Origin: Palaemon carinicauda
Lineage: Eukaryota > Arthropoda > Malacostraca > Decapoda > Palaemonidae
Length of the DNA: 64,000 nucleotides
Reading direction: 5' to 3'
Assembly: GCF_036898095.1 (NCBI RefSeq)
Contig: NC_090746.1
Span: forward strand, 54,658,724-54,722,723
Positions 47,306 through 57,110 of the stretch are shown here, in pieces. Made by a program: the position numbers and the translations under genes. The first letter of the stretch is position 1. Each line of letters begins with the position of its first letter. The notes beneath the pieces were generated by a model, which saw only the letters and a list, made by a program, of their open reading frames with translations, made no database searches and had not been told where the DNA came from.

Positions 47306-47590
47306 TTCTGGGCTCGAACCTGTGCCGCCCAGTGAATAAGCTCCATTTAGCACTTATTCTTAGGTAATTTACTGCTAAATATACCAGAGAAAAAATGTAA
47401 AGGAGTGCTAGGTTAACTAGCTCGCTCACCTATTGGTGTCGGTATAAAATTGGGCGTATAATCCAGAGGTCCCGCACTATTTAGATTCATCCACGACAGA
47501 AACCCCAATAGAGGAGAGCCGTTCAACCTCACTCGGTACTACTAACACTGCATCCGCTCAGAACTCAACTCCTTTTAGCACGTCTTGTGT
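47306..47590 (+). repeat. DIRS-E left ITR
   Basis: Starts ttctgggctcgaacctgtgc. From cctgtgccgcccagtgaata to gcatccgctcagaac (about 47319-47563) it is the exact inverse of 54494-54740 in the right ITR, and then the two diverge. Confidence 0.93.
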
Positions 47591-48849
47591 TGTAACCCGC
47601 TTTTTTGTTGTGCTCTCGTTTTTCCACTTATTTTCATTGGATTATGGCTTCTTCGTCGGTTTCCCAGGAGACACCGTCTAAGTTAAGTACCAAGCTTGGT
47701 TTTGCTGTGTTTTGAGCAACCTAGATCGTTTAATATTTGAATTATAGGAGTTTATTCTCTTCGTTCATATTGATCTTGCTTGATTCCACTTACAGTTGGT
47801 ACTCCTGTTTTGAGAGCTTTTAGTTTCACTCGCGGTGTTACTATATGTATTATTTTTATTATTTTTATTATTAAATTTTATTTGTTATTGTGGATATTCA
47901 TTATTTAACGTTTAGAACCCTCGTGGTTCACTTTTTGGGCCGATATCATTTACGTATCGTTATGGCTGCCGACCTTCGTTGCTAGGCGGCAATGTTATTT
48001 TTTAAGCCATCAGGTGTGTCTTTTGTGATTTAATTATTATGTTGCATGCCTTGCCCAAAAAATTTTTATGTGTTTATTCTATATTATCAACGCTATCACT
48101 ATTATAATGAATATTGTGCTATTACTCCGTTTGATCTGTCTGGTTGGGGATCGTCAGTTGGTAGCCCGCTGCTCCGTATCACGTGATCCTCCCCCATGCT
48201 CCCCCTCTCGCTAGGTGGGCGGCTAGGCTTCTCTCCCCCCCTCCCCTAGGGGACCGTTGCCTTCCCTCCTTTTAGAGGGGGTAGTTCAGTGTTTATGGAC
48301 TTTGTCCTCCAGGTGTCCCGGCGGGTTCGTCTCTGTCTAGTCTGGTTGGCCACCGGTCAACAGAGTTGGATCCCGGTGCACCCTATTTTATATTCACTTA
48401 TCACACTGGTTTATGTTATATGAAACCCTCTGGGTTCGGTTGGCGGTTCTTATCTACAGTTCCGCCCCCCTATTAATTTATAACAGTTCCTATGATTATA
48501 TATAATGATTATATGACAGATCACTATCCCGGAGTTCCTATACGAATTGGTTTTGGATACTTTTATTTCCCGGCCCGGGGCTTAGCCTCGCCCCGGGAAA
48601 TCAGACACCATGTGTCTTAATTTCTTGTTGTTGCATCCTTTTTTATGCTCCCGGCTCGACCGGAATGGATGGCTATACTTTAGTCTTAAGCTAGACTTAT
48701 GTTTAGGCCCGGGTCCTCCGGACCCGCCCCTACTTAAGAATATTACAGTTAAGCTCTAATCTTGTGTTAGGCTTATGTTAGGCCCGGGTCCTCCGGACCC
48801 TCCCCTACTTAAGAGAATTACAGTTTCTCATATACTATTCTTTTTATAG
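47591..48849 (+). other. DIRS-E 5' leader
   Basis: No long ORF. A short ATG frame at 47643 (MASSSVSQETPSK) is followed by a donor-like gttaagt and parallels the one in DIRS-B at 15941. A 75-base direct duplication around 48700-48835 contains ggcccgggtcctccggaccc twice (48706 and 48781). The region ends in a pyrimidine tract and tatag at 48845-48849, an acceptor-like site directly before the Gag ATG. Confidence 0.55.
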
Positions 48850-51224
48850 ATGGTGCATTGTCAGACGACGGCCTGTGCAGCTGTTCTACATCAGCCCTGC
48901 GGCCATACCGTCTGTCGGTCTCACGCCCTCTGCGGAGTGCAGCTGGAGGATGTCGTGGTATGGCACCCGGATAACTGTGTGGTCTGTTTTGACCTCGTTA
49001 CCACCCTTGGATCTGACTCGGTGAGTCCCGTTGGCTATGTTGCCTTCTTATTTATCTTACCTTTTTTGGCATACATACACTATTTAGTAAGATATCTATG
49101 GTCTTGAAGGACCACTGGGAGTCTTCCCTTTTTAATTCCCACTATTATTTCAGGCATCCTCGGAGCAAAAGTCTGCGGCTCGGGCCACACTGAAAGTGTG
49201 GGTTGGTGGTTTTTGTCCGGAACGTGAAGTCCAAGCGGCCGTACGTCCTCTCCGAGGACTACTGTTCCTTGATTTACCCCAACGCCAAGTCTTCAGCCGC
49301 TGTGGCTAGGCATGTTGCAGCTCCCATCATTGCCCACATTGATGCCACCATAGCGGGGTTCATTGATCCAGAGCAGGATCCGTCGGACGCCCCCGGAGAT
49401 CTAGAAGACAATGTTGCCTCCATGAACCTTGACGTGGAACCCATGTTATTGGATGATCCAGATACAGGTAGGGTGGTAAGTGAGGCAGGTGTTTCCGGCG
49501 CTGAGATTCCTATCCTCAGCCCCTCTCTTTCTTCTTCATCTGATCGCTCTTCCTTTCATGGTTTTTCTGGGGACCGTGATTCGTCCCAACGATCACACTC
49601 GGTTCCCCCCAAGAATAAGTCTAGAACCTTACCTAAAGCTCGTAAGCCTCATAAGGCTTCTCATGGTTCTAAGCAGAATACAAACCTGTCATCTAAGGCT
49701 TCTGGCTCCTCCTCTAAGTCTCGCGACCCGGGAGTTCATTCCGCCACTCCTGCTGCTAGCCCGGGCCTTTCCGAATCAGCCATGCTTCGCATCGTGTCGG
49801 AGATGCAGGCTAAGTTGGTATCAGAGATGCAGTCTAAGATGGACACGATGTTCTCTAACATCGGTCAGAGACTTGGGGCATTAGAGCAAGGTGCTCCGGA
49901 GCGAGTCCAAAGCTCTCTCATCCCGGATGCCTCTAAGCTCCCGCCGTTTGCCAAGAATAACCCTTGGCGTATGGCTCTTCATTCCCCGTTCTCAGACGGA
50001 ATGTTAACTTTGGAGGGTCTTGGCACTCGTCCCCTAGAGGACTTTGAATTCTTTCCTCCTGGTCTGGCATTTCCATTTCATGGTTATGCCAGGCTTACCG
50101 AGGAAGCTTTGGTTCGGTTAGACAAGGTCCCCAAAGAGACAGTCATCTTCCCTAAAGAGCAAGCCCAATCTGTGTGGGCCAGATTCCTGAATGACATCGG
50201 CTGCACCAACACCATGTTGACGCCTTATAAGAGCTCCTTCACAATGTTCTTAATGGACAAAAACACCGTGACTCCATGTGTCAATAAGGTAGCAGAGCTT
50301 GCCTTCCAATATGCTCTGGAGGAGAAGCCCTTGCCTCCCATCCGAGAGGTGGATCCAATCTCCCTCCTTCTTCCTTCAGGCATTGAGTGTTGGGACAACG
50401 TCCATACCACCTTTACCTCTGGCAAGCTAGCAGCAGACTGTGCTTCAGTAATGTTTAGTGAGCGGCTTCCCCGTCTCCCGGAATCCCTCATTAAACAGGA
50501 GTATGATTCCCGCCTACGCGTTGGCCGTACTCTGAACTTGGCCACTTCCACGGAGTCGATAGCCTTGACTTACGATACTGAGAGTATTTTTAAATCTCTC
50601 AACAAGGCTACGTTGCAGTCATTATACTATGACCTGTATGACTTCGCTACTGCTAAACGCAGGTGTCGCAAACATGTCCTGGCAGAGGCGACTATTAGGC
50701 ATGAACCTAATAAGCTTATCCGGTCCTCCTGTTGGGGTCCAAATCTTTTCCCTGAGGTTCTTGTAGAGGAAGTCTTGGCGGAGGCCACTAGAGTCAACCA
50801 GAGCCTTAAAGCCCGTTGGGGTTTGACTCCTAAACGTAAATATGACCCTGCAAATTACCAAGCCCGGGGTAGGAAGAAGCTCCGTCCATATACCTCCACC
50901 CAGTTCAGGCAACAGCAGAGTGGTTCGTCCAATTTCCGGCTGCCTCTTCCCCCATCTCCTGTTGCCCCTGCACAGCCTTCCACCTCTCAGGCTCCTTCGG
51001 ACGACTATGTCACCGTTCTGCTCCCTAAGAGCCAGCTTTCCGGTGCCTCCGCCACTTCTCCTGCCTTTAACCAGTCTTATGAGGCTCATAGCTCTTCCCA
51101 GAGTTATGGTAGAGGTAGAGGCTACCACCGTGGTTCTAACCAGAACAAAGGCAGGGGAAGAGCCTTTCGCAGGGGAAAGAACTTCCGAGGCGGACGTGGA
51201 GGCAACTCCTCAAACCAATACTGA
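48850..51224 (+). pseudogene. DIRS-E Gag-like protein (intron, one frameshift)
   Basis: Exon 48850-49020 (57 codons, Cys-rich: CGHTVCRSHALC, HPDNCVVCFDLV) ends at a consensus donor gtgagt. The intron is 49021-49153, ending ttatttcag. The exon from 49154 reads ASSEQKSAARATLKVWVGGF. A five-T run at about 49211-49215 appears one base too long, because the frame resumes as VRNVKSKRPYVLSEDYC and runs to 51224. That part has a Ser-rich linker, a methionine-rich helix (EMQAKLVSEMQSKMDTMF, likely coiled coil), a conserved central domain (WGPNLFPEVLVEEVLAEA) and an RG-rich tail (GRGRGYHRGSNQNKGRGRAF). Apart from the T-run it is intact. Confidence 0.88.
49021..49153 (+). other. Putative 133-base intron in DIRS-E gag
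   Basis: gtgagt donor at 49021 and tattatttcag acceptor at 49143-49153. The upstream exon ends in phase 0 (GSDS) and the downstream exon continues the Gag text. Unspliced, the frame ends at 49105-49107 after a hydrophobic run (VAFLFILPFLAYIHYL) unlike Gag. DIRS-B shows a comparable acceptor before its Gag exon. Confidence 0.65.
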
Positions 51225-53058
51225 GGTGCAGCAGGTAGGGGGGAGGCTCTATGCCTTCCGCAACAAATGGAGGTTCAGTCCCTGGGCTTTCAGTATCATC
51301 TCCAAGGGACTGGGGTGGAGTTGGATTCAAGGACCTCCTCCTCCGAACAAATTTCATCAACATTCCACTCCGGACCTGGTCGAATTTGTCCAGGATCTTT
51401 TACAAAAGAACGCCATACAAGAAACGAAACACCTGAAGTTTCAAGGTCGGCTGTTCAGTGTCCCGAAGAAGGATTCAGACAAGAGAAGAGTGATTCTAGA
51501 CCTATCCCTTCTCAACTTGTCCATTCAATGCGACAAGTTTCGAATGCTTACCGTCTCGCAGGTGAGGACCTTACTTCCCCGTGGGGCCGTCACCACCTCT
51601 ATCGATCTTACAGACGCCTATTATCACCTCCCGATAGCGAGACACTTCCGTCCGTATCTAGGCTTTCGCTTAGGGGACAAAAGTTACTCCTTCAAGGTGA
51701 TGCCTTTCGGGCTCAACATCGCCCCAAGGATCTTCACAAAGTTAGCAGGAGTCGCTGTTCAGGAACTCAGAAATCAAGGGATTCAAGTAGTAGCCTATCT
51801 GGACGACTGGCTCATTTGGTCAGACACCTCCCAAAATTGCCTAAAAGCCACTCACAAAGTCATCCATTATCTTCAATCTCTAGGCTTCCAGATCAACTTC
51901 AAGAAGTCCCGTCTTCTTCCAAAATCGAAGTTCCAATGGCTCGGCCTGCAATAGGATCTTATATCTCATACTCTGTGTCTTCCCAAACCCAAGAGGTTAG
52001 AGATTGCAAGGAACACCAAACGCTTTCTCAAAGACAAAGTAAGTTCCAGACGACTCCAAGAGAGGATTCTGGGGTCCCTTCAGTTTGCCTCAGTGACGGA
52101 TCTTCTTCTGAAGGCAAAATTGAAAGATATCAATCGTGTCTGGCGTTCGAGGGCGAATCAGAAGCTCCGGGACAGGAAAGTCCGCCTTCCTCCCATTCTA
52201 CGGGAAAGACTTCTTCCTTGGACAAGAGCAAACAGTCTGTCAAAGTCAGTTCCCCTTCGATTTCCGCCTCCGAAGTTAATCATTCACACGGACGCATCCT
52301 TATCAGGTTGGGGCGGCTATTCTCAGCTCAGGAAAGTTCAAGGTCTTTGGTCCCCCTTGTTCCGCCAATTTCACATCAATGTGCTGGAGGCCATGGCAGT
52401 TCTTCTAACCCTGAAACGTCTCGCTCTTCCCAAGAGACAACACCTTCGTCTGGTCCTCGACAGCGAAGTGGTGGTCCGCTGCCTCAACAGAGGCGGGTCA
52501 AAGTCAGGGCCTCTAAACCATGTTCTAGTAGCCATATTCTCCCTAGCAGCCTTGAACCGTTGGCATCTTTCAGCTGTCCACCTGGCGGGAGTCCGGAATG
52601 TAGTGGCAGACGCCCTGTCCCGGACCTCCCCTCTAGAATCGGAATGGTCACTCGATCTAAAGTCATTTCGGTGGATTCTCTCTCAGGTTCCCGGTCTCCA
52701 AGTGGACCTCTTCGCCACGGAGTCCAACCACAAATTGAGAGTATATGTGGCTCCCAATCTAGACCCTCAGGCTTACGCCACAGACGCCATGTCTCAGAAT
52801 TGGGACATCTGGGAAAAGATTTATCTCTTTCCCCCGGTGAATCTTTTGCTGAAAGTTCTAGACAAGCTGAGATCCTTCAAGGGACAAGTAGCCTTGGTCG
52901 CACCCAACTGGCCCAAGAGCAACTGGTATCCTCTCCTGCGAGAGTTGAGACTATACCCTCACCCGATACCCAATCCGGTTCTGTCTCAGATAGTACAAAC
53001 ACGCGTTGTGTACGCTTTCTCAAACATTCAGAGCGCCCTAACTTTATGGACTTTATGA
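51200..53058 (+). pseudogene. DIRS-E RT / RNase H / MT-like ORF, one stop
   Basis: One frame (open from 50842; real homology from about 51200) with a single TAG at 51952-51954, where DIRS-B has a Trp-containing LGIHWDLQ. RT: FSVPKKDSDKRRVILDLSLL, SIDLTDAYYHLPI (catalytic Asp), MPFGLNIAPRIFTKLA and VAYLDDWLIW (catalytic pair). RNase H: LIIHTDASLSGWGG (Asp), LEAMAVLLTL (Glu), RLVLDSEVVVRCL (Asp), VVADALSRT (Asp). MT-like: QVDLFATESNHKL, IYLFPPVNLLLKVL, ALVAPNWPKSNWY. Full family length; one base change from open. Confidence 0.92.
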
Positions 53059-54020
53059 AGTTTGCGGCCATGCATGGTGCCAATATTGATCCTCAAAACA
53101 CCCTGTTCCTAGAATCGGATAAACGGGATTCCACCATCCGCCAGTATGACTCTGCAGTTAAAAAGTTGGCAAAATTTTTGATAGACTCAGACGTGAACTG
53201 TATGAAATTGAACCTTACAGTCACTTTCTTTAGATCTTTATTAGAATCAGGTCTGGCAGCCAATACTATCACCACTATTAAATCTGCTTTGAAAAAGATC
53301 TTCCTAGTGGGTTTTAACATAGACTTAACCGACTCTTTGTTAGCTTCAATTCCGAAAGCCTGTGCCAGACTGAAACCGGTTACTCGTCCTACCCCGGTGA
53401 CCTGGTTCCTTAATGATGTACTCAAATTGGCTTCTGATACCCTTAACAGTTCTTGCGATTACATTCCCCTTCTCAGGAAAACACTTTTCCTGGTGAGCTT
53501 GGCTTCCGGGGCAAGAATTTCTGAACTGGCAGCCTTGTCGAGAGACCCGGGTCATATTGAGTTCCTGCCTTCGGGAGAGGTCCTTCTTTCACCTAACAAA
53601 TTCTTTTTGGCTAAGAACGAAGACCCTCAGAACAGATGGTCCTCCTGGAAAATTGTTCCCCTCACGCAAGACCCGTCTCTGTGCCCTGTTACTACTCTTA
53701 GGTCTTATTTATCCCGGACCTCCTCTAACTCCTCGGGGCCTCTATTCGTTAGAGAACAAGGCGGTACCATTACTATTAAAGGGATCAGGCAACAAATTTT
53801 GTATTTTATTAAACAAGCTAGCCCTGACTCTTTTCCTCTTGCACATGATATCAGAGCGGTTGCTACTTCGGTGAACTTTTTTCACCACATGAATTTTACA
53901 GACCTTTCCAGGTATACAGGGTGGAAATCACCGTCAGTGTTCAAGAAACACTACCTTAAACATTTGGAAGCCCTAAAATTTTCTACAGTAGCTGCAGGGA
54001 GCGTAGTTACTCCCAAGTAA
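51267..54020 (+). CDS. DIRS-E tyrosine recombinase, long overlapping ORF
   Basis: 917-codon uninterrupted frame. The last 330 residues (from about 53000) are the recombinase: core-binding KRDSTIRQYDSAVKKLAKFL and TITTIKSALKKIF; catalytic SLASGARISELAALS (Arg), AHDIRAVATSVNFF (HxxR), RYTGWKSPSVFKKHYLKHL (nucleophile Tyr); stop at 54018-54020. All RHRY positions are present and the domain looks active. The preceding 580 residues overlap the RT gene in another frame and are Ser/Pro/Arg-rich. The true start could be an internal ATG, for example near 53045 (MDFMKFAAMHG), so the long form is uncertain while the recombinase part is secure. Confidence 0.9.
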   Translation: MEVQSLGFQYHLQGTGVELDSRTSSSEQISSTFHSGPGRICPGSFTKERHTRNETPEVSRSAVQCPEEGFRQEKSDSRPIPSQLVHSMRQVSNAYRLAGEDLTSPWGRHHLYRSYRRLLSPPDSETLPSVSRLSLRGQKLLLQGDAFRAQHRPKDLHKVSRSRCSGTQKSRDSSSSLSGRLAHLVRHLPKLPKSHSQSHPLSSISRLPDQLQEVPSSSKIEVPMARPAIGSYISYSVSSQTQEVRDCKEHQTLSQRQSKFQTTPREDSGVPSVCLSDGSSSEGKIERYQSCLAFEGESEAPGQESPPSSHSTGKTSSLDKSKQSVKVSSPSISASEVNHSHGRILIRLGRLFSAQESSRSLVPLVPPISHQCAGGHGSSSNPETSRSSQETTPSSGPRQRSGGPLPQQRRVKVRASKPCSSSHILPSSLEPLASFSCPPGGSPECSGRRPVPDLPSRIGMVTRSKVISVDSLSGSRSPSGPLRHGVQPQIESICGSQSRPSGLRHRRHVSELGHLGKDLSLSPGESFAESSRQAEILQGTSSLGRTQLAQEQLVSSPARVETIPSPDTQSGSVSDSTNTRCVRFLKHSERPNFMDFMKFAAMHGANIDPQNTLFLESDKRDSTIRQYDSAVKKLAKFLIDSDVNCMKLNLTVTFFRSLLESGLAANTITTIKSALKKIFLVGFNIDLTDSLLASIPKACARLKPVTRPTPVTWFLNDVLKLASDTLNSSCDYIPLLRKTLFLVSLASGARISELAALSRDPGHIEFLPSGEVLLSPNKFFLAKNEDPQNRWSSWKIVPLTQDPSLCPVTTLRSYLSRTSSNSSGPLFVREQGGTITIKGIRQQILYFIKQASPDSFPLAHDIRAVATSVNFFHHMNFTDLSRYTGWKSPSVFKKHYLKHLEALKFSTVAAGSVVTPK

Positions 54021-54346
54021 CTCACAGGTTAATGCCTTGTCTCTTTATCTCTCCCTCTTACCTGCCTCATTTATACCCTATTGTATTCGTTGGTCTCGCA
54101 CCTGAATACTGTTATTATATTTGTAAATTTTTAAAACTCCTGAGTATCTGTATATATTATCACTCACGGCATTATTATACCTACTTTATTTGTCAATTGT
54201 CTACCAAGTGGATTTATGTTCATATTTAAGATACCCTTATAATTGTTTTTTGGTACTCATCTCTGATTAAAGCATCCTGTATTTCCCTTACGCTTATGTT
54301 TTTTCCTTTATTTTGCAAGTTTGGTGACATTTCTCTTGTATAGATT
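54021..54346 (+). other. DIRS-E 3' untranslated region
   Basis: From the YR stop to the ICR; AT-rich with no motif. Contains gattaaagcatcc near 54266, a possible variant polyadenylation signal. Confidence 0.5.
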
Positions 54347-54430
54347 CACTGGGCGGCACAGGTTCGAGCCCAGAAAAGGGATTTTGACGTAGGAAAAATC
54401 TATTTCTGGGCGAGGGACCTGTGCCGCCCA
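54347..54430. repeat. DIRS-E internal complementary region
   Basis: Reads cactgggcggcacaggttcg, agcccagaaaagggatttt, gacgtaggaaaaatctattt, ctgggcgagggacctgtgcc and gcccagtgaa. The first part is the inverse of the left terminus, the rest the inverse of the right terminus (54735-54778). Confidence 0.93.
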
Positions 54431-54778
54431 GTGAACCCTCCCAGCTCCTCTCCCTTGGAGTCCCCAAACTTTGGGTGCTAAGGAGTTGGGTTCTGAGCGG
54501 ATGCAGTGTTAGTAGTACCGAGTGAGGTTGAACGGCTCTCCTCTATTGGGGTTTCTGTCGTGGATGAATCTAAATAGTGCGGGACCTCTGGATTATACGC
54601 CCAATTTTATACCGACACCAATAGGTGAGCGAGCTAGTTAACCTAGCACTCCTTTACATTTTTTCTCTGGTATATTTAGCAGTAAATTACCTAAGAATAA
54701 GTGCTAAATGGAGCTTATTCACTGGGCGGCACAGGTCCCTCGCCCAGAAATAGATTTTTCCTACGTCAAAATCCCTTT
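54430..54778 (-). repeat. DIRS-E right ITR
   Basis: Inverse of the left ITR, ending cgcccagaaatagatttttc, then ctacgtcaaaatccctttt. It ends where TIR-element sequence resumes (ttgttaaaataag). No target duplication is evident, as expected for recombinase-mediated insertion. Confidence 0.92.
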
Positions 54779-56145
54779 TTTGTTAAAATAAGAATTTTGT
54801 GCTAAACTCTCCATCAGACCAACGTATCATCCGATATAATTTTTTTTCTTCTTCTTAGGCCGTACGACCGTGCTGGCTATGTCTTGGACATGACTGCATT
54901 TTGTAAATAAATCAGGAATAGTTTTAGGAGTTTTATTTGTACATCTAATGGGAATTTATATTAGTAAAGTGAACATAATTCATTTAGCCTTTGAAATAAT
55001 TACTACATGTAGCAAAGCAAATAGTAGTAAAGATGATAATGCAATGAAGGAATGATTCCATACTTTATCTTAAGCTTCAACATCGGCAATAATATACCCA
55101 GTTGCCATAATTTGTCAACTTAATGAAATAACCTATCATCTAATGTTAAACTTAATTTCCGAGGAGGCCATGGCTTATTGCACAGTGAAAAAACATTACA
55201 AAGACTTTATGAATGGCGGAACGATACATAAATGTGGGTGGGGTATCTGTGCTAGCGTAGTAATACTACTGTAACAGTAGTGCCGCAACAGTAGTATACA
55301 TGAATTAAACGTTTATGCCAACTGCTGGGATCCTTGAGGATCATTTAGCACTTCTTACAACTAATCGAGAAATGAGTTTTTATAGCCAGAATTTAAATTC
55401 TCTGATCCAACAATGCCCATGATAGCCTTCAGTGTTATCCTGAATTATAACGAGGCCAAAGTGGGTGGAGCCTCATGAAGTCATCATTCTGACGATAATT
55501 ATTGGTGAAGGTTTAAAGCCAAAATACGGTGACGGCTATTTTTTTTTTCTTTTTTTTTTTTACAGTAAATAGGTAGGTAGATAAACAATAAATAAAAATT
55601 GCTTGACATTGGATATAGCAGTTACCAAATCAAGCTTGTCTTCTACGTTTTTGAAAATTACCAACTATTCCCTACACCTTGTCAATCTGATAGTGACCTA
55701 TAAAGTAGACTGTAATTGCTTAGGAAACTTATTTTGGGAGTTAGACTAATAATCGAAGTGTTTTTGTATCTATTAACATATTTTGTTGGTTTGTTCATTA
55801 TGACAAATATCAGTGGAGAGGTTTCAGAGTTCATAAAGGTGTACTGCTTTGCTTTTATTTAAACTTTTGTGTCATTGTTGGCAGAGGTATAGCCTTCGTT
55901 ACGTATAGCCAATCATCGATCGAGAAAGAGGGAAGAAATGCCGTCATAAGTTACGTAACGAGTGCGTTCGAAATCTTTTCTCTGAGTAAATTGGCCCGTC
56001 TTCAAAAAACGTTACTTTTACATTATAAGTACCAAATTTATTCAACTTACGTAATGCAGAATATAGTCAAAATTTATGTGTAGATATAATGTGCATTCTG
56101 AAGAAGCGTTATATTTATGAAATTCATAGATAAAAAGTTATTGCG
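54779..56145. other. TIR element interior, right part
   Basis: 1.4 kb of AT-rich sequence with no open frame of interest and no transposase motif. T-rich run at about 55540-55560. Confidence 0.6.
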
Positions 56146-56182
56146 AAAAAACCGTGTTACAGAGGCCCTGAATCTCATAGTA

Positions 56183-57110
56183 GGTAGGCCACTAACTGTA
56201 TTCCTTGAGTCCTCATCTCTTGGACTACTGTCTCCTCCAACTTAGTGAATAACTTGGTCGCTATGTTGAGTCCGAATGGCATCACCTTGAAGGTGTAAGC
56301 CCGCTTGCCTAGCATGAATCCTAGGAAAGGACGAAAAAGCCTTGCTATCGGAACATGAAAATAAACGGCTGTAAGATCTATAGAGGTGGTGACGGCCCTA
56401 AGGGGACAAAAGGTCCTCACCTCTGAGACGGTCAGCATATGGAACTACAGAAGTCGCATTGAATATATGTATTCAAATAGGACAGATCTAGATTACTCTT
56501 CGTTTGTCCGAGTTTTTCTTAGGCACCCTGAACAAACGTGCTTGAAATTTTTAAGCATATTACCTCTTTTATTGCTTTCTTTAGAAGATCTCCTGTGTAA
56601 AGTGTTAAGTCTGCCGTTGGAATCTGATAAAAACTGGTTGGTGGAGGGGGCTTTTTTCATCCATCTCCACCCCAGAACTTTCATTATGACGTTGTATGCC
56701 AATTGCTGAACGCCCAATGGCTCCGAAAGAGGTACAGCCTTCCTCCTACCTGGGGAGTCCTCTATGCAGGAAGGCTCCCCTAGCTCTACTACCTCTCGCA
56801 TGCGTATTATATCCGTGAAACACTCTCTGTGTTTCGAAGGAAGGATGATACGCCGGAGACGCAATAAATGGAGTAGTGGCTATCGGTTGTTGAGGTGGTT
56901 GGCTTACCCACACATATTGATTTTGTGGCTGGGTTCTTGATGTGGAAGGCTGGCTCACCTGGGATACTGGCATTGCCTGTAGCACATCCTGAGCCTGTGG
57001 CCTTTGGAAGGACTGAAACTTCCTTGGTCATCTCCTGCCTCGTGATTGCGGTCCGGTGGGCTCAAATTTTCTTTTTGGAATTAGACCCCACCGGACTCTG
57101 AGGCTTTGGT
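56183..57110 (-). pseudogene. DIRS-F RT N-terminal half and Gag C-terminus
   Basis: Block 56438-56183: MLTVSEVRTFCPLRAVTTSI, DLTAVYFHVPIARLF, MPFGLNIATKLFTKLEE, GIQLVAYL, nearly the same text as DIRS-E RT, ending one residue before the catalytic Asp pair at the TIR-element junction. Upstream (56864-56493): GWRWMKKAPSTNQF and further RT N-terminus, then Gag C-terminal text (RGSRARGAFLHRG, near 56750). Frame changes throughout. Confidence 0.82.

Larger units (their letters stand above)
47306..54778 (+). mobile_element. DIRS-E: young, near-intact DIRS1-like element
   Basis: About 7.5 kb, plus strand, complete: left ITR, 5' leader, Gag with at least one intron, RT/RNase H/MT-like, tyrosine recombinase, ICR (54347-54430), right ITR (54430-54778). 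The ITRs are identical by eye over about 245 bases, the recombinase is intact, and the only coding lesions are a one-base shift in Gag and one TAG in RT. It sits inside the TIR element, which itself sits inside DIRS-F of the same family, so it is the most recent of the three insertions. Confidence 0.95.
46619..56180. mobile_element. DNA element with 35-base TIRs, TA duplication
   Basis: Terminal inverted repeats at 46619-46653 and 56146-56180 are perfect complements over 35 bases (starting ctatgagattcagggcctct). Each is flanked by TA (46617-46618 and 56181-56182). Removing one TA and everything between rejoins the DIRS-F RT frame as ...VAYL-DGW..., the normal sequence of the box. Excluding DIRS-E nested inside, the element is about 2.1 kb. 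TA target and TIRs suggest a Tc1/mariner-like (IS630 group) non-autonomous element, but no transposase was readable and the TIR start is not the usual mariner one, so the superfamily is open. Confidence 0.85.

Noticed and set aside
47120..47429. Open frames rich in ER or SL repeats
   Set aside because: They are translations of the (GA)n microsatellite on the two strands.
50225..51128. Minus-strand ORFs of 108 and 168 codons
   Set aside because: Antisense to the well-supported DIRS-E Gag.
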